64,000 nt of DNA from Symbiodinium natans (lineage: Eukaryota; Sar; Dinophyceae; Suessiales; Symbiodiniaceae). Below the pieces are notes generated by a model. The model saw only the letters and a program-made list of their open reading frames with translations, did not search any database and had not been told where the DNA came from. The stretch lies in NCBI GenBank assembly GCA_905221605.1, contig CAJNDS010002815.1, forward strand, positions 26,001 to 90,000, read 5' to 3'. The translations under genes were made by a program, and so were the position numbers. Below are positions 11,201 through 21,863 of the stretch, piece after piece (position 1 is the first letter of the stretch; each line of letters begins with the position of its first letter).

Positions 11201-12946
11201 TACTTAGTGCTACACCATGCCAAAGAACAAGCAGGAGACTCAATTCTTCTTTATGACTCAATCTATGGAGTCCGTAAAGAAAATTTGTGGGCATTATTGA
11301 CTAAGGCTGAGCACTACATCGAAGCCATCTTCATCAGAAGTGTTTGTGTCAATCAGCTCTACCCCGCCACTGCTCTCATTAACTCCTTTAATGAGATTAT
11401 CCGGCATCATGCTGATCCCAGTGAAAACGCAGAACAGCATATCAGTAGTGAAGCACACACTATTGAGCAAGCTAAAATAACGAAGGTTGATAGTTGGGGC
11501 AGCCCTGTCCCTTCTGCAACCTATATGACCATCACCTCAGAGGATGATTTTGGCTTGCCTAGTCCGCCCTGTGCCCATCTTCTGCCACAAGCACAGGAAT
11601 GTCAAAGCGGTACTGAATTTACTCTCGCCCAAAAGGGCAAATTCGATGAGGAGTCAGAACACCAAGCCAGTGTCAGTCTCCAACCCGACCCTAGTACTGC
11701 TTTGGCAACACAACTTGATAATGCATCTCTTCCTGAAGTGCACTCCATTGCTACTGACTCCGATGAGGAACAGAGACCGCAACAACATGAAGTTCAAACT
11801 GCGCTGAACTCTGAGAAGAATGACTCTGATAGGGGCAGCCAGCCCCTTAAAGCCAAGTCTGACTTGAGCTCTAATTCTCAGATGCGAAGAGTCAAGAAAA
11901 GCCTCGATAAGCTTAACAATGCCAAGCCTGTCTCCAAGAGAAAAGACGGTAAAATTGGAAGCAGGAATAATCAAAGTAATGCTGTCTCGTCAGAAGACTG
12001 CATACAGGTCGCACTTGGTGTTGAACGTTACATCATCTTATCGCTTTTTGATGGATGCGGAATATCACGTGCTGTCACCGTTGAATGCCTCAAGCAACAA
12101 CCAGTTGCGGCTGTGAGTGCAGAAAGTGACAGCGTCCTTCGCGCCCTCATATGCCACAAGTGTGACTATGACAAAAGCCAAAGGTGGGCTCTTGACTCGC
12201 ACCGTGTGCCATCGATCGCAATCGATGACGTTTGGACCCTGCTTAAAGAGGATTACCGATTGCTGCGTGAATGTTTGTCTTTCCTGGGAAGGATTCATCC
12301 ACAAAAAACAGCCATCATCATTCCCGCCGGTTCCCCCTGCCAAGATCTCACGGTTGCAGGGTCCAGTTCAGGTGGATTAGGACTTCTGGGAGACCGCTCG
12401 CAACACATGCTTGTCTTATACGCAATTTTGCTTGCATTCCAGAGCATTGAACCCAGTATCCTTCAGTGCGCGCACATCTTCCTTGAAAATGCTGGGTCTA
12501 TGAAGCCCATACACCAGGACTTCATTCAGCAGATCTTCGGAATACGTGATTGTTGCTGCCATCACATTGCTGGAGCTACATTCGGCCATGTTGAAAGGAA
12601 AAGGCATTGTTTGGTTCTGTTCCAATGTGCTGTGCACCCTTCATCAGCCGGTGGACTGCGCATCAGCCAGAATTCCGCGTTGAGCCTTACGAACTCGGTG
12701 GTCGTTGTTCCTTTTTGCCTGGACGGTTTCCCTTCAGCCATGTTGCGGTTGCGGGACAATCAGCCAATGCGCTTGCTGGCACCCTGTCCGCACAGATGCC
12801 ACTACTTTGCAGCTGCAAAGTGGGTCAGATCAACCAGCGTTTGTGTAGGCCGACGCCCGCGCGGCCTGCGCATGCAATGTCGGAGTCGCAATCTTCTCCG
12901 AATTTGTTCCATTCTCCCGTGCAGGGGGCCGGCCCTTGGCTTCTGA
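8228..12946 (+). CDS. Large ORF with C-terminal C5 cytosine DNA methyltransferase
   Basis: One open frame of 1572 codons without introns. The C-terminal part has the motifs of C5 DNA methyltransferases, which transfer a methyl group from SAM to cytosine: motif I LSLFDGCG (about 1271-1278), motif IV GSPCQDLT with the catalytic Cys1371, motif VI as ENA (1420-1422, where most have ENV), and motif VIII-like HVERKR (1454-1459). The part after about 1470 is divergent, and no clear motif X is seen, so the end may be truncated or frame-shifted. Around 985-1055 a region resembles a Ulp1-type cysteine protease: His991, Asp1010, Gln1043, but Ala1049 where the Cys is expected. Residues 1-800 are unrecognised. 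A polar linker (about 1060-1250) precedes the methylase. Methyltransferases carried by retrotransposons are known in dinoflagellates; no reverse transcriptase is visible here. Confidence 0.8.
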   Translation: MSQDRISNIDGSAFQCLADFMLGHLTEYDALFARTPATHLLEYLRDGCIVSTQTMQELRQVQGSELQSILLVNPSKNFLHNLRKGLTQQTSITIVSNLHSSLSISDIPCVLFRSYDEDFLRQIHSLTVIGAIEVQGKREFVYLVTYIPSSYPVHHTCYYIAITPSMKQEAANTEVIIAGTVGIFDEEVKHLSRDFGLAHIRKPQQPIVALTDQENRCVVCLRAPKISVSQLQALMLKVEEMYDKVLKQTEGKSQIELQVWYRFAPLEGMPGNSVNFVDLPYTINSARTKDEAFQVHCILNQHRLMNAFHTAPGKYLRIFADPYQLQKAILGLRQKQLTIPDSLALHAARFHICNVKNSQEIFAWKVTQPFNSTEVSLQITFHNCTGDMQDIIQDLEYIKIPVQYRGIVHVLAGTDVVIPAVHVTATVAAADALTQCQYFDLPCGRTEVQLLQEVVDAPRWSNKPINHISENPREHFLNCHSGSDKIGQGRLIHVRARDEYHPLSKQRIASTIWHKDDLETHFLIIDRQAPYVVLTGKCEDVPELVKLQSVQTFLSQNEAFQGWRVPENLPKASQEDEDFTAEMGSIQYLLVRITGKTELEIPLVLKNGQHLACHPGSSASNNVLISLHQGALLFMPRCHSCDIIKLVGINTSVIHAFNIRTDDRLKATAANKPNKARCANHQDEKSSKVAMEQSDTAQCPTLLHGKPPAVKGDDAAANMLPENPASAQLSQEGGIGKRNIESSKEKVEIARRRNTVLRFQAEVPANVQEEVQRRIAGLYCPVAAAYRVISCAQWSKEQCQHYAPFPKQAALVLAAVGYNIREAARAKLAHILGLTYLQLASATPLELQSFTEVYSKAIWAIPAKEQYTMLVQIHCKCSMCQQPQPILALPLHSEQDSSDQISILADLGQLADLAIACMQQNLSPRNDTCKLVIQRLPSFFCLLTQKIQKSSLAQVCKSEADIQSFLGSTVSVMQQAYIVVALVLHDPSAKHYLVLHHAKEQAGDSILLYDSIYGVRKENLWALLTKAEHYIEAIFIRSVCVNQLYPATALINSFNEIIRHHADPSENAEQHISSEAHTIEQAKITKVDSWGSPVPSATYMTITSEDDFGLPSPPCAHLLPQAQECQSGTEFTLAQKGKFDEESEHQASVSLQPDPSTALATQLDNASLPEVHSIATDSDEEQRPQQHEVQTALNSEKNDSDRGSQPLKAKSDLSSNSQMRRVKKSLDKLNNAKPVSKRKDGKIGSRNNQSNAVSSEDCIQVALGVERYIILSLFDGCGISRAVTVECLKQQPVAAVSAESDSVLRALICHKCDYDKSQRWALDSHRVPSIAIDDVWTLLKEDYRLLRECLSFLGRIHPQKTAIIIPAGSPCQDLTVAGSSSGGLGLLGDRSQHMLVLYAILLAFQSIEPSILQCAHIFLENAGSMKPIHQDFIQQIFGIRDCCCHHIAGATFGHVERKRHCLVLFQCAVHPSSAGGLRISQNSALSLTNSVVVVPFCLDGFPSAMLRLRDNQPMRLLAPCPHRCHYFAAAKWVRSTSVCVGRRPRGLRMQCRSRNLLRICSILPCRGPALGF

Positions 12947-15900
12947 GACAGTCGTTGAGAACTCGGGGCGCATCACTTCTTTGCTTGACAGCATTTCCAC
13001 CTCTCCACCCTAGCTGCATCCCTGAATGTTGCAGGATGCTGAGCAAAAAACCGGCTGCCTGGTTAAGATCCCCAAGTTGAGGTTCCCCCATCGGTAGGCA
13101 TGCACGGGCCAAGAAGCAGGGGCAGAATGGCGCGAGCAGCAATTCTGCAACCAGATCTGTGCCACCGCGCACAAAGATGCCTCCGCAGATGGTCAGGAAA
13201 TCGCAGATGACTTGGTGCCATATGTACCGAAGTCATCCGAGGTCAGGCTTCAGCCGGATTTGGCTGCTTTAGCTGGCTTAGCGGCCTGCGCATGGTGTGA
13301 TCAGCGTGACCTTTGGCACTCGATCTCCGGTTCCACATCGTTCCGCATTCCGTGTCGCGTGGCTTTGCTGTGCTCGCGTCGAGTATCTGGATGTCCAGCT
13401 TCGCAGGTTTCGGTTTCAATGTCAGAGAGAGACATCTCACTGGGCAGTGCTCCTCTTTTCTCAGGACAGAATGGGCACACACAGACCCACGCCAGAGATC
13501 CGCGAAGACTCCCTGAAGGTCCTAAAGAACCCAAGCCAGGCTGCGAGACGAGCCGAGGACAGCGAAGTCAAAGGTTTCATGTGCCTTTTCTGAGGCAGCT
13601 GCCTGCTTTGCCCTCAACCTTTACTTTGTTTGACTCGCCCTTGTTCGCCTTTGCTATGCCTTTGCTGCCCCTTGCTGCCAGTCCCCGGCGTTTTCCCCGG
13701 CGTTTTCCGGGATTCTGTGTGAGTGATGTCATCAAGAAACAGAGGGTCTTGGGAGGAATCTTCATCCGTGGCAGTCAGAAGAGCGCCGTGCATGTGCCAG
13801 AGTCCTACTCCAGCTAGCAACAGGCGCTCGGTGTCTGACATCTGGCGCAGCGTTGCCACTCCTCAGTGCTTTGAAAGCACTCTTGCTCTCCAGCGGTTCA
13901 CAGGCATCAACCAGGCGTTTAGCTTCAGGTGATAGGCAGCTCCGTAAGGCGAGGCTGCTGCACGACAAGGTTGGCACATGTGGGGCTGCCATCCCTTCCC
14001 ATGCTTCCCACATGCGCGTCTCATGTCGCAGCCAACGCCGGTGCAGCGAAAGCTCCGACACTTGCTGATCCATGCCTATCATGCCGAGCTTGAACCATGA
14101 CAGCGAGTGTCTTCGTGTCAAGTACGAGGAGTACAAGGAGTAGTGGAAGACGCGTTCACTGCAGCTGGGAACCTGTCGAGGGGTCGCAGGACGTCGCAGA
14201 AGGCACATGCTCCTTGCAGAGTGGATTAGAGTACGGGGCAGACCTTAACCTGATAATGCCTGCTGCAAGGTCGGCGCATGCCGTGCAAACCTTGGCAGAT
14301 GCCATGTGCAAATCTTTGTGAAGGTGTGTGTGTGTGTGTGTCCATCGCGTGTTCCACGATGGGGGATCGAATGTTGCTAAATCCGACATATTAGGAGCCA
14401 GACGTTGCACCTGGCAACTTGCCTTCATCGCCAGCGGAAGGGCCCTTGGATGTGCACCCGTGTCCACAGTTTATCCTTGTAGCCAGCGCATGTGATCCTA
14501 ACGGAGTGCCCTTCGTTTGTCTTCCCGTGCATTGGCTTACTGTCATGATCGGACCGTGCAGTGACAACATCTTCACCTCGGCCATTCTTGTGGCATCAAA
14601 GAGAGGAACACAGCCGGTAGGAACAGGACAGGAAGCTCCCCAGTCTTGCAGGGACTTTGCAGAGGGGATTAGACGAGTCCCTTTGCCCAGAGGGTGACAT
14701 TGCATGAAGTGACGCTGCCCTGTGCGTCGCTAGAATGTGGCAGTATGCGTCGCTGCGCGTAGGCTCGCGAATGCCCAACGTTGTGGCGTGTCAAAGCGGA
14801 TGAGGCCGCTGCGTATCGAAGCCCGCACCTTCACTGAACTGTGCGTCACTGCAAAAGTTGATTTGGGCCTCTGTATCTGCCGACTCACTTGTGCACGCCT
14901 AGCAATACGTGCTCTCAGTGTGCTCTGCGTCTGCAGTGGGTTGCAGTGACACGGAGCGACCTCAGAGCCGGCATTTTCGGGCTCACGCTTCGTAGGACTT
15001 GAGGCCTATCTGTACCTTCCTCCTGGGCTTCCTGGCTCCCCGTTCCTTCTCTTCAGATTTAAGCTGCATCTCTGGGCTAAGTCCGGGCTCAGCCTGGGCT
15101 CAGTGTAAGTTCAGCTTGCCAGTATGCCACCTGCCACAAATATCCTGAATGAACGAAGCAATTTAAGCTGGGCACGTGCCCATTCTGCCCATTCTCATTG
15201 GTGCTTCATTTCAGGACAGTCGTTCTGAGCTGTCGCAGCTAGTTTGTGTAGAACGTGCTCCATCTGCGTCGGCAGAGCTAAAAGGACTGGTTGGAGAAAT
15301 GTGCGCCGCTCAGTGCGACGGATGGCTCCTTGATGTCAATGCCTGTGAATGGCTGTTGCGAGCGCCTTGCTGTTGCAAGCGCAAGGAGCAGCTTGCCTGG
15401 CACTCAGACTTGTCACAAGCGTTTGATTTTCCACTCTAAGATCCACAGACATCCCCGCCTTATGCTGGCCAGCTCTCTCTTATTCCTTGTCTGAGTTTTG
15501 TGAGAGGGCGGACTCCTCAACAGAGCCGTTTTGACGTCCTGCCAACAATCTTTCAAGAGATTCAAAGCCATTTGCGCATCTCGTCGCGAGTATTCCGTTC
15601 TTCTTGGTTCCTCAAGCCAGGCCGGCACATCACGTGGCACGAGCACTGTGGGCGGTCTTGTTGGTGGTCTTGCCGAGCAGAGTAGCCTGAGCGTATCAGG
15701 ATTTGCTGAGGATGACTCCTGCACAGATTTCGACACTCTGCTGTGCGGCAGAGGCTACTGAGTGCATCAAAGTTGACCGTCGCCTTTGCCCACCAAGTCT
15801 GTCAAGTTGTCTGGAAGAGCTATGGCTGGTCAGGGAGTGTCCTGCTCTATCCTGGGCTTGGATTCGCAGGAGTGATGTCCCCGGAGAGCTGTGGGGTTAA

Positions 15901-18900
15901 GTGCTTGGATGTTCTTGGCAAGCACTGCAAGGATTCAGTAATCTAGATGTGGGCCTGCCATGCTCACATGATCCATGTGTCCCCAACTCAGACGTTTCCC
16001 TGGCAGCCCAGTGCTGAAGTGGTTTGCCACGGTTTGCCCTTGTGACTTCACCAGTGTCCTTACCATCCACTACCCTCGGAAACCCACTGTGAGGACTGCC
16101 AATGCTGGAGTCCATGGTCAGCTGCTTTGCTCAGAGTCCGAGTCAGCGGATGTTCCCCTTGTACGAAAACGTCGCTTCTGCTTCCCCCTCAGACTCCGAG
16201 AGCCGTAATGAGTGGAGATATTGGGAGCTGGGAGCTACGCCGTGGGCGGCGAGTTAGTCCCGTTCGCGAGGCCGTTTGATTGCAAAGGCTGCCAAAGGGA
16301 TAACGGGACGTGGCGGGCGGACCTGCGACAATGCCTTTCACATCGTGGCAGCTTTAAGTCGGCTTGTTTGACTTGCGCGCGCTCTTAGCTCGATCATCCC
16401 GGCCACGATATTTGCCAAGAGAACGGGTCATGGACAGGCAGCTGGATGGTAAGCTCGTTCTTCGCATGCTCCGGGCAAGACCCCATGCGCCTCAAAGGCG
16501 ACTTCAGAAGCAAAGGTGCCAGGTGAATATGAGCACCCTTCTATAGGTTCGATAAGGTCTCTAATCTAAACCTTAGGCCTTACAGCTGAAGTTTCAACCT
16601 GGCCCTTACATGAATGTGAGCTATCCTCCTTAGCTCGCCTGTAAACTAGGGACGGCAAGCTGGAGTATTGCGCGGGAAAAAGGCCGCAGACCATGGCTTG
16701 CCTCAGTGTCCTTGCACCACACGGCCTTGCTCCACACCGGTGGGCGGGAATGAAGTGATGCAAAGCTCGCTCTGGAAGGTTTTCATCCGCTGAAGGCATG
16801 AAGACACCATTCTTGGCACTGGAGAAGAGGAGCTGCCGCAAGAGGCATCTGCAAGACTTCAACGGCAAGCTTCCTGCTGGTCTCGCCTGACAGCAATTCC
16901 CCTACCTCCAAGGCTGCAGCTCGTGCGGCACGCATGTGCCGCACATTCTTTTCAAACTTAGATGGTAGCCTATAGTCCCGGAGTGTCAGGCTAAGGGCAA
17001 GTCCTTGATGAGGGGGTTGGGGCTTTCGCGAGGCGTGTTGCACAGAGTGCGTGCCCACGTGTGTGCCCGCACGCACCTAGCTGCCATGTGTTCCAAGAAG
17101 CCACGTCGCTATGCAAGGTTACTACACATAGGCCTAGGGGTCACTCCATAGGCGGCTCTTGTGACGCAGAGCATAAGTGTGTGTTGCTGCTTGCAATGCT
17201 GTAACACAGGTCCCGCACAAATGGGATACCGCTTGCACCATTTGACTCTTTGTGTTCGGGAGCTCTCCGCTTCCTTGGGCAGAAGACAGTCCAATCCTCC
17301 CAATATTCCCGATCCTCAGAGGGTTCGTCCTGCACAAAGTGCACAAGGGATACAACGAAAGGCAGATCGACCTGCACTTTCTCGCTTTGCACAGGCAGGA
17401 TCCTGCCTACAAATGCCAAAGCAAATCCCAAGGCATCATCACACCTTGCGAGCTATCTGAAAGTTTAGCTCTGGGTAGATGTGGAAGTCGACCCGCAAGA
17501 CGGAAGTTGTCCCAATCCCGCTGTGCTCTGCGGGATGGCTTGTGAGGGGGCGTGCCACTGTGGAAAGACAACAAACCTGAAGCAGAAGTGGAGCTCCGTG
17601 AAAACATGGTCTTTGAACACCGCTGTGGTTTCGGGGAACCGCCTCTGGGACAACTTCTGCGCACGTGGGGTAACTTCTGTGCGAGGGGGCTGGGGGGAAA
17701 TTCTGATTTGTGGGGTAATCGGGTAATGTCCAGGCCACTGAAGTACCCCAGAAAATAGAGAGAAGACCTCCGCTGCCATGACTGTCGGCAGTTCTGAGTC
17801 GAAGAACGTTGGTGCCAACTGGGTGTAGTTTCCACCGCACTAGGCATCTCCGGCCCTGTAGCCTGTGCAGAAGGGTCTGCTCAAAACAGTTCTCCTTCAT
17901 CTTTAGGACAACAAGCAGCGAGGCGCAGGACATGAAGTGCCTGGACTTGTTGGAGGAAGTACAGTAGACAGTGTTGGTTGCTAGCACCTGCGCCCAAATG
18001 CTGCGCCCATCATGTGCTTCAATGGCAGGGCGCAAGCCCTCTGCGTGTCTTGGTGACAACCCGTGAAGGATTTCGCCAAGAGTGTTCGCGCATCATGTCA
18101 TCCAGTTGGCTGAAACAGCGTGTGCATCAGTGTGCATCAATGCGTGGTGTTCTTTTTTGCCCGCGGTAGCGCCCGATGACGGCTCCCTTTTAACTGTTGG
18201 ACCTTAAGTTGGAGGTTGAGATTGAATCTAGCGCTGGCTTTTCCCGCACGTCAGCTCAGCAGTATGTGCGCATCTGATTTACAGACAGTTCACGAGAGCA
18301 AGGGCATGTGTACATCGAGGACATAGGAGCAGGTTGGGGCAACACGCTGCTGGCTGCTCCCGCGGGCAAAACAGGTACTCCTGAAATCTGGGTAGCTGCC
18401 CAGGTAGGCTGCTCGACTGATGGGCCAGAGGCGACCATGCCCTGGGGCTTTTATGGACTTTGCACTGGTGAAGGCGCGCGGCGCTGGAGACATCTGAGGC
18501 TCAGCCTTAATCGCCTTCCCTCTGCGTGATTGCCGCGTAGCATGACCACATGAGAGTAGTACATAGTAATGATAGCAGTGCAGAACGCATCCCAATGTAA
18601 CGATCCAAGGCGCTGGAATTTCCGCTTTCAGCGTGCCGACACGCGGGAGTTTTGCAATATGAGTATCCAGCCACCACTTGCTGTCTCGAGCCATCGAAAC
18701 TCTGGCCGCTGCATAAAAACGCTGCCGAGCGCAAGCTCCAGGACTTGTCGAGATCTTGCGGTAAGGCGAGGCTCCCTTGCGAAGGCACTCTGACTTGTGA
18801 CTGCATTGCATTGGCCATCCGAGTGATGGGCCAGAGGCGTCTCCCTTACAGGGGCACTTTGGCTGATGGGTGCTTCCGATGAATACCAGGCTGATGCGTG

Positions 18901-20370
18901 CCGCTCACGCTGTGCTTTTTGACTGCTCACGTGCGAGCTCTCTTTTCCTCTCTCACGCGTTGGCTGTTTGGCGACTGGTTCGTAGCATGTTTGACCGTTG
19001 ATACTGTGAGGCAGGTCTGCTTCTGAGATGCTCAGCTTCTCCAGGTTTGTGGATTGCGTTGGCCATCGGTCCAGCTCCCTGCTTGCGAGGTTTGAGCATG
19101 TCCGTCGCAGCAAAGCCACAGCCGTCTTACCGATGTCTATGTTCAGGACGGAAAAAACCCCTTCAGCACAAACGCATGCGTGGAATACATTGCCATGTCG
19201 TGTTCCTGGCCGACAGTGAATGACGTGCCAGCATTTGCTTGGCAAGCAGACGTGGACAGGCTGGCTTACAGCCCCAAGCCAGGAACTTTGAATGTGTTAG
19301 TGCGGCTGTGCCATGTTGTTGGCACCAGAGCTGTATGCCCGAGACTTCACATTGGTAAAGACTTTGCCGCCCATGGTCAGCATGCTGTAAGGCCAAAGCA
19401 GGTGTGCAAGCTTGAAGGTGAGTCACGAGGTCAAGACACACCTTTGCTCATTTCCCGTCCATTGCTTTGGTCTGTCTCATGGCATGGTGCATCTCGAGAT
19501 TTCGCAGTCTCGCCGCTATCACTACGGATACTTTTCCCACCATCCTCAATGTATGTGGTGCTGCAGTGTGATAAATCGGGTCTGCAAGCAGGCTGACGGT
19601 CACGAACCAGAGGCATGACAATACGCAAACTCTTGTGAGGTCGAACCGCCAGGCTAGAAGCACGTGACGAAGAGCAACGTTTGCATACTGAGCAGGACGA
19701 AATGCCAGATGTCCCGTCGCCCTGTTGTGCCACTGATGGCACTTTGCTTCAATGCGCGGCTTTTGCCAGATCGATCCCGTCGTCGCATAAGGCAGCGTCG
19801 GAGCAAGCTTCACGGGCTGGCGTGTTTTTTTCCGGAGCTCGTTTGCGCCCGAGAACGGGCCACATGAACCGGATTCCCATGAACCGGATTTCGCAAACCC
19901 AAAACCCTAAACCCCAAAGCCTGCACTCCCTGCACTGTGAGGCGCAGTCCAAAGTGCCCAGTTCGGATCTGCACGGGTATGGCTGTAGAGCGTTTCTATT
20001 CGAGAGGTCTCATTGAGGTTGCTGTCGGCCCCCAATAAAAGCCCCTGACGTTTCTGTCCTGAGGTGCAGTCATCAGTTGTCCTGCTGATGCGACGTCGCA
20101 AAACGATGTGCTTGTCTTACAAGCTCATGCATGGCCATGAAAGGAAGCACCCGTTGAACCCATGGCTTATGTGGAATAAGAGGCACTGCCCACATCTGCC
20201 CGTCTATAGCTTTCGCAGCAATCTTCAGAATGGGTTGCGCAAGATTAGCGAAAGAGCAGTTACGGTAGGAGCTATGTTAGGAAGCAGGCTGTGCTGAAGT
20301 CTTCATGCCGAAGGCCAGGCAAGACAGAGTCACGGGTGTGCAGAAAACATCATCGTTTGCGACTGGAAAG
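12947..20370. other. Long stretch without recognisable genes
   Basis: Many short overlapping ORFs of 60-206 codons are present on both strands but none has recognisable motifs, a hydrophobic pattern or a consistent frame. Minus-strand frames at 13762-14208, 16783-17076, 17439-18059 and 18628-19245, and a plus-strand frame at about 13110-13817, look somewhat protein-like and could be exons or decayed transposon pieces. A short (GT)n run lies near 14325-14341. Confidence 0.45.
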
Positions 20371-20422
20371 GTCAAGGCTTGTTTCCAAGGGGTTGCACAG
20401 CAACCGGTCGCTGTAGCAGTGA

Positions 20423-20895
20423 AGAGATGATGTCAGGACTCCGGGACAAGCTTGGAAGGAACTGGCTACTTCCTGGTTGCACTTTGGCAAGGCGTGCATG
20501 ACCTATAGAGATTTCAGGGGCGTGTTTCTTGACTAGGCTCTGCAAGCTATGGGTGCCAACTGCGAGACTGCAGGTCCAAATGACCGGTATGTTCTTGGGC
20601 AAGGAAGCTTCGCGCAGTTTCGTCGCTGCAGCAAAAGGATGCGACGGGCACTTGAGTGCATGCAGAGTTGATGACATAGTCAGATGCAGCCGATGCATCA
20701 CCAACGCATCTCCTCTCTTGGCATTTCAGTTGTCGATGGAGTCGGTGCCCCTTCGACCGGGCATGAGGACTGCTTTGAGGAATCTGATCAGCCAATGTGG
20801 CATGTGACCGCGATGGGGAAGCCTGCCAAGATTCTCCTGCAGAATCCATGGTAGCACAGCTGAAGGTCCGGAGCCTTGCAATCTTCAACAGGCGT
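20423..20895. repeat. Segmental repeat A, copy 1
   Basis: This block, from CAGGACTCCGGGACAAGCTT onward, recurs almost unchanged at 21086-21590 and in a shorter form at 28049-28400. Copies 1 and 2 share long stretches with only scattered differences. Frames inside it carry no recognisable protein. Confidence 0.85.
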
Positions 20896-21085
20896 TGCCC
20901 ACGTCATGCAGTGCTCTACTGAGGAAAACACGAGGGCAATCAAGAAGGACATCAGGGCTGTTGATGTTCAGGAAACGCAAGCGCGCTGAGCGACATTGGC
21001 TCTCAAGATGCTTCCCGTCTTAACTGTCATCCTGCGGAAACAGCAAGATCCGTGACGGGTGAGATTTGTCCCTGCCGGACAAGCT

Positions 21086-21840
21086 CAGGACTCCGGGACA
21101 AGCTTGGAAGGAACTGGCTACTTCCTGGTTGCACTTTGGCAAGGCGTGCATGACTTATAGAGATTTCAGGGGCGTGTTTCTTGACTAGGCTCTGCAAGCT
21201 ATGGGTGCCAAGTGCGCGACTGCAGGTCCAAATGACCGGTATGTTCTTGGGCAAGGAAGCTTCGCGCAGTTTCGTCGCTGCAGCAAAAGGATGCGACGGG
21301 CACTTGAGTGCATGCAGAGTTGATGACATAGTCAGATGCAGCCGATGCATCACCAACGCATCTCCTCTCTTGGCATTTCAGTTGTCGATGGAGTCGGTGC
21401 CCCTTCCACCCCACCAGGCTCCACAAACCGCCTCTCCTTGCATTTTCCCCATTCTGCAGCGGGCGGGAATCTGATCAGGCCACTGTGACATTTGACCGCG
21501 ATTGGAAAGCCTGCCAAGATTCTCCTGCAGAATCCATGGAAGCAGAGCTGAAGGTCCAGAGCCTTGTAATCTTCAGCAAACCTTGTTGCAGCAAAGGTCC
21601 GCCGCAAGCGAATTCTGGTAGCATCCAATGCGTTTCAGTTTGAATCCTCGTACAAACTGTGTTGACAGTACGTTGCTCGGCTATTTGCTGAAAAATGTTC
21701 ATTGTCCTGCAAATCGCAACTTCGGTGTGGCCCAGCTGTACAGCTCCTGTCAATGCACCATCTTGGGCAAGACTACTGCCGACAAGGACTTGCGCTGGTG
21801 CTGCAGTGACAGCCTGTTCTTTTCTCTCCATTGTGCTACC
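21086..21840. repeat. Segmental repeat A, copy 2
   Basis: The second copy of the block at 20423-20895. It extends about 250 bp further to the right than copy 1; that extension (from about 21600) is shared with the copy at 28049-28610 but not with copy 1. Confidence 0.85.
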
Positions 21841-21863
21841 GTCTTGCTTCTCGTTCAGTTCCA

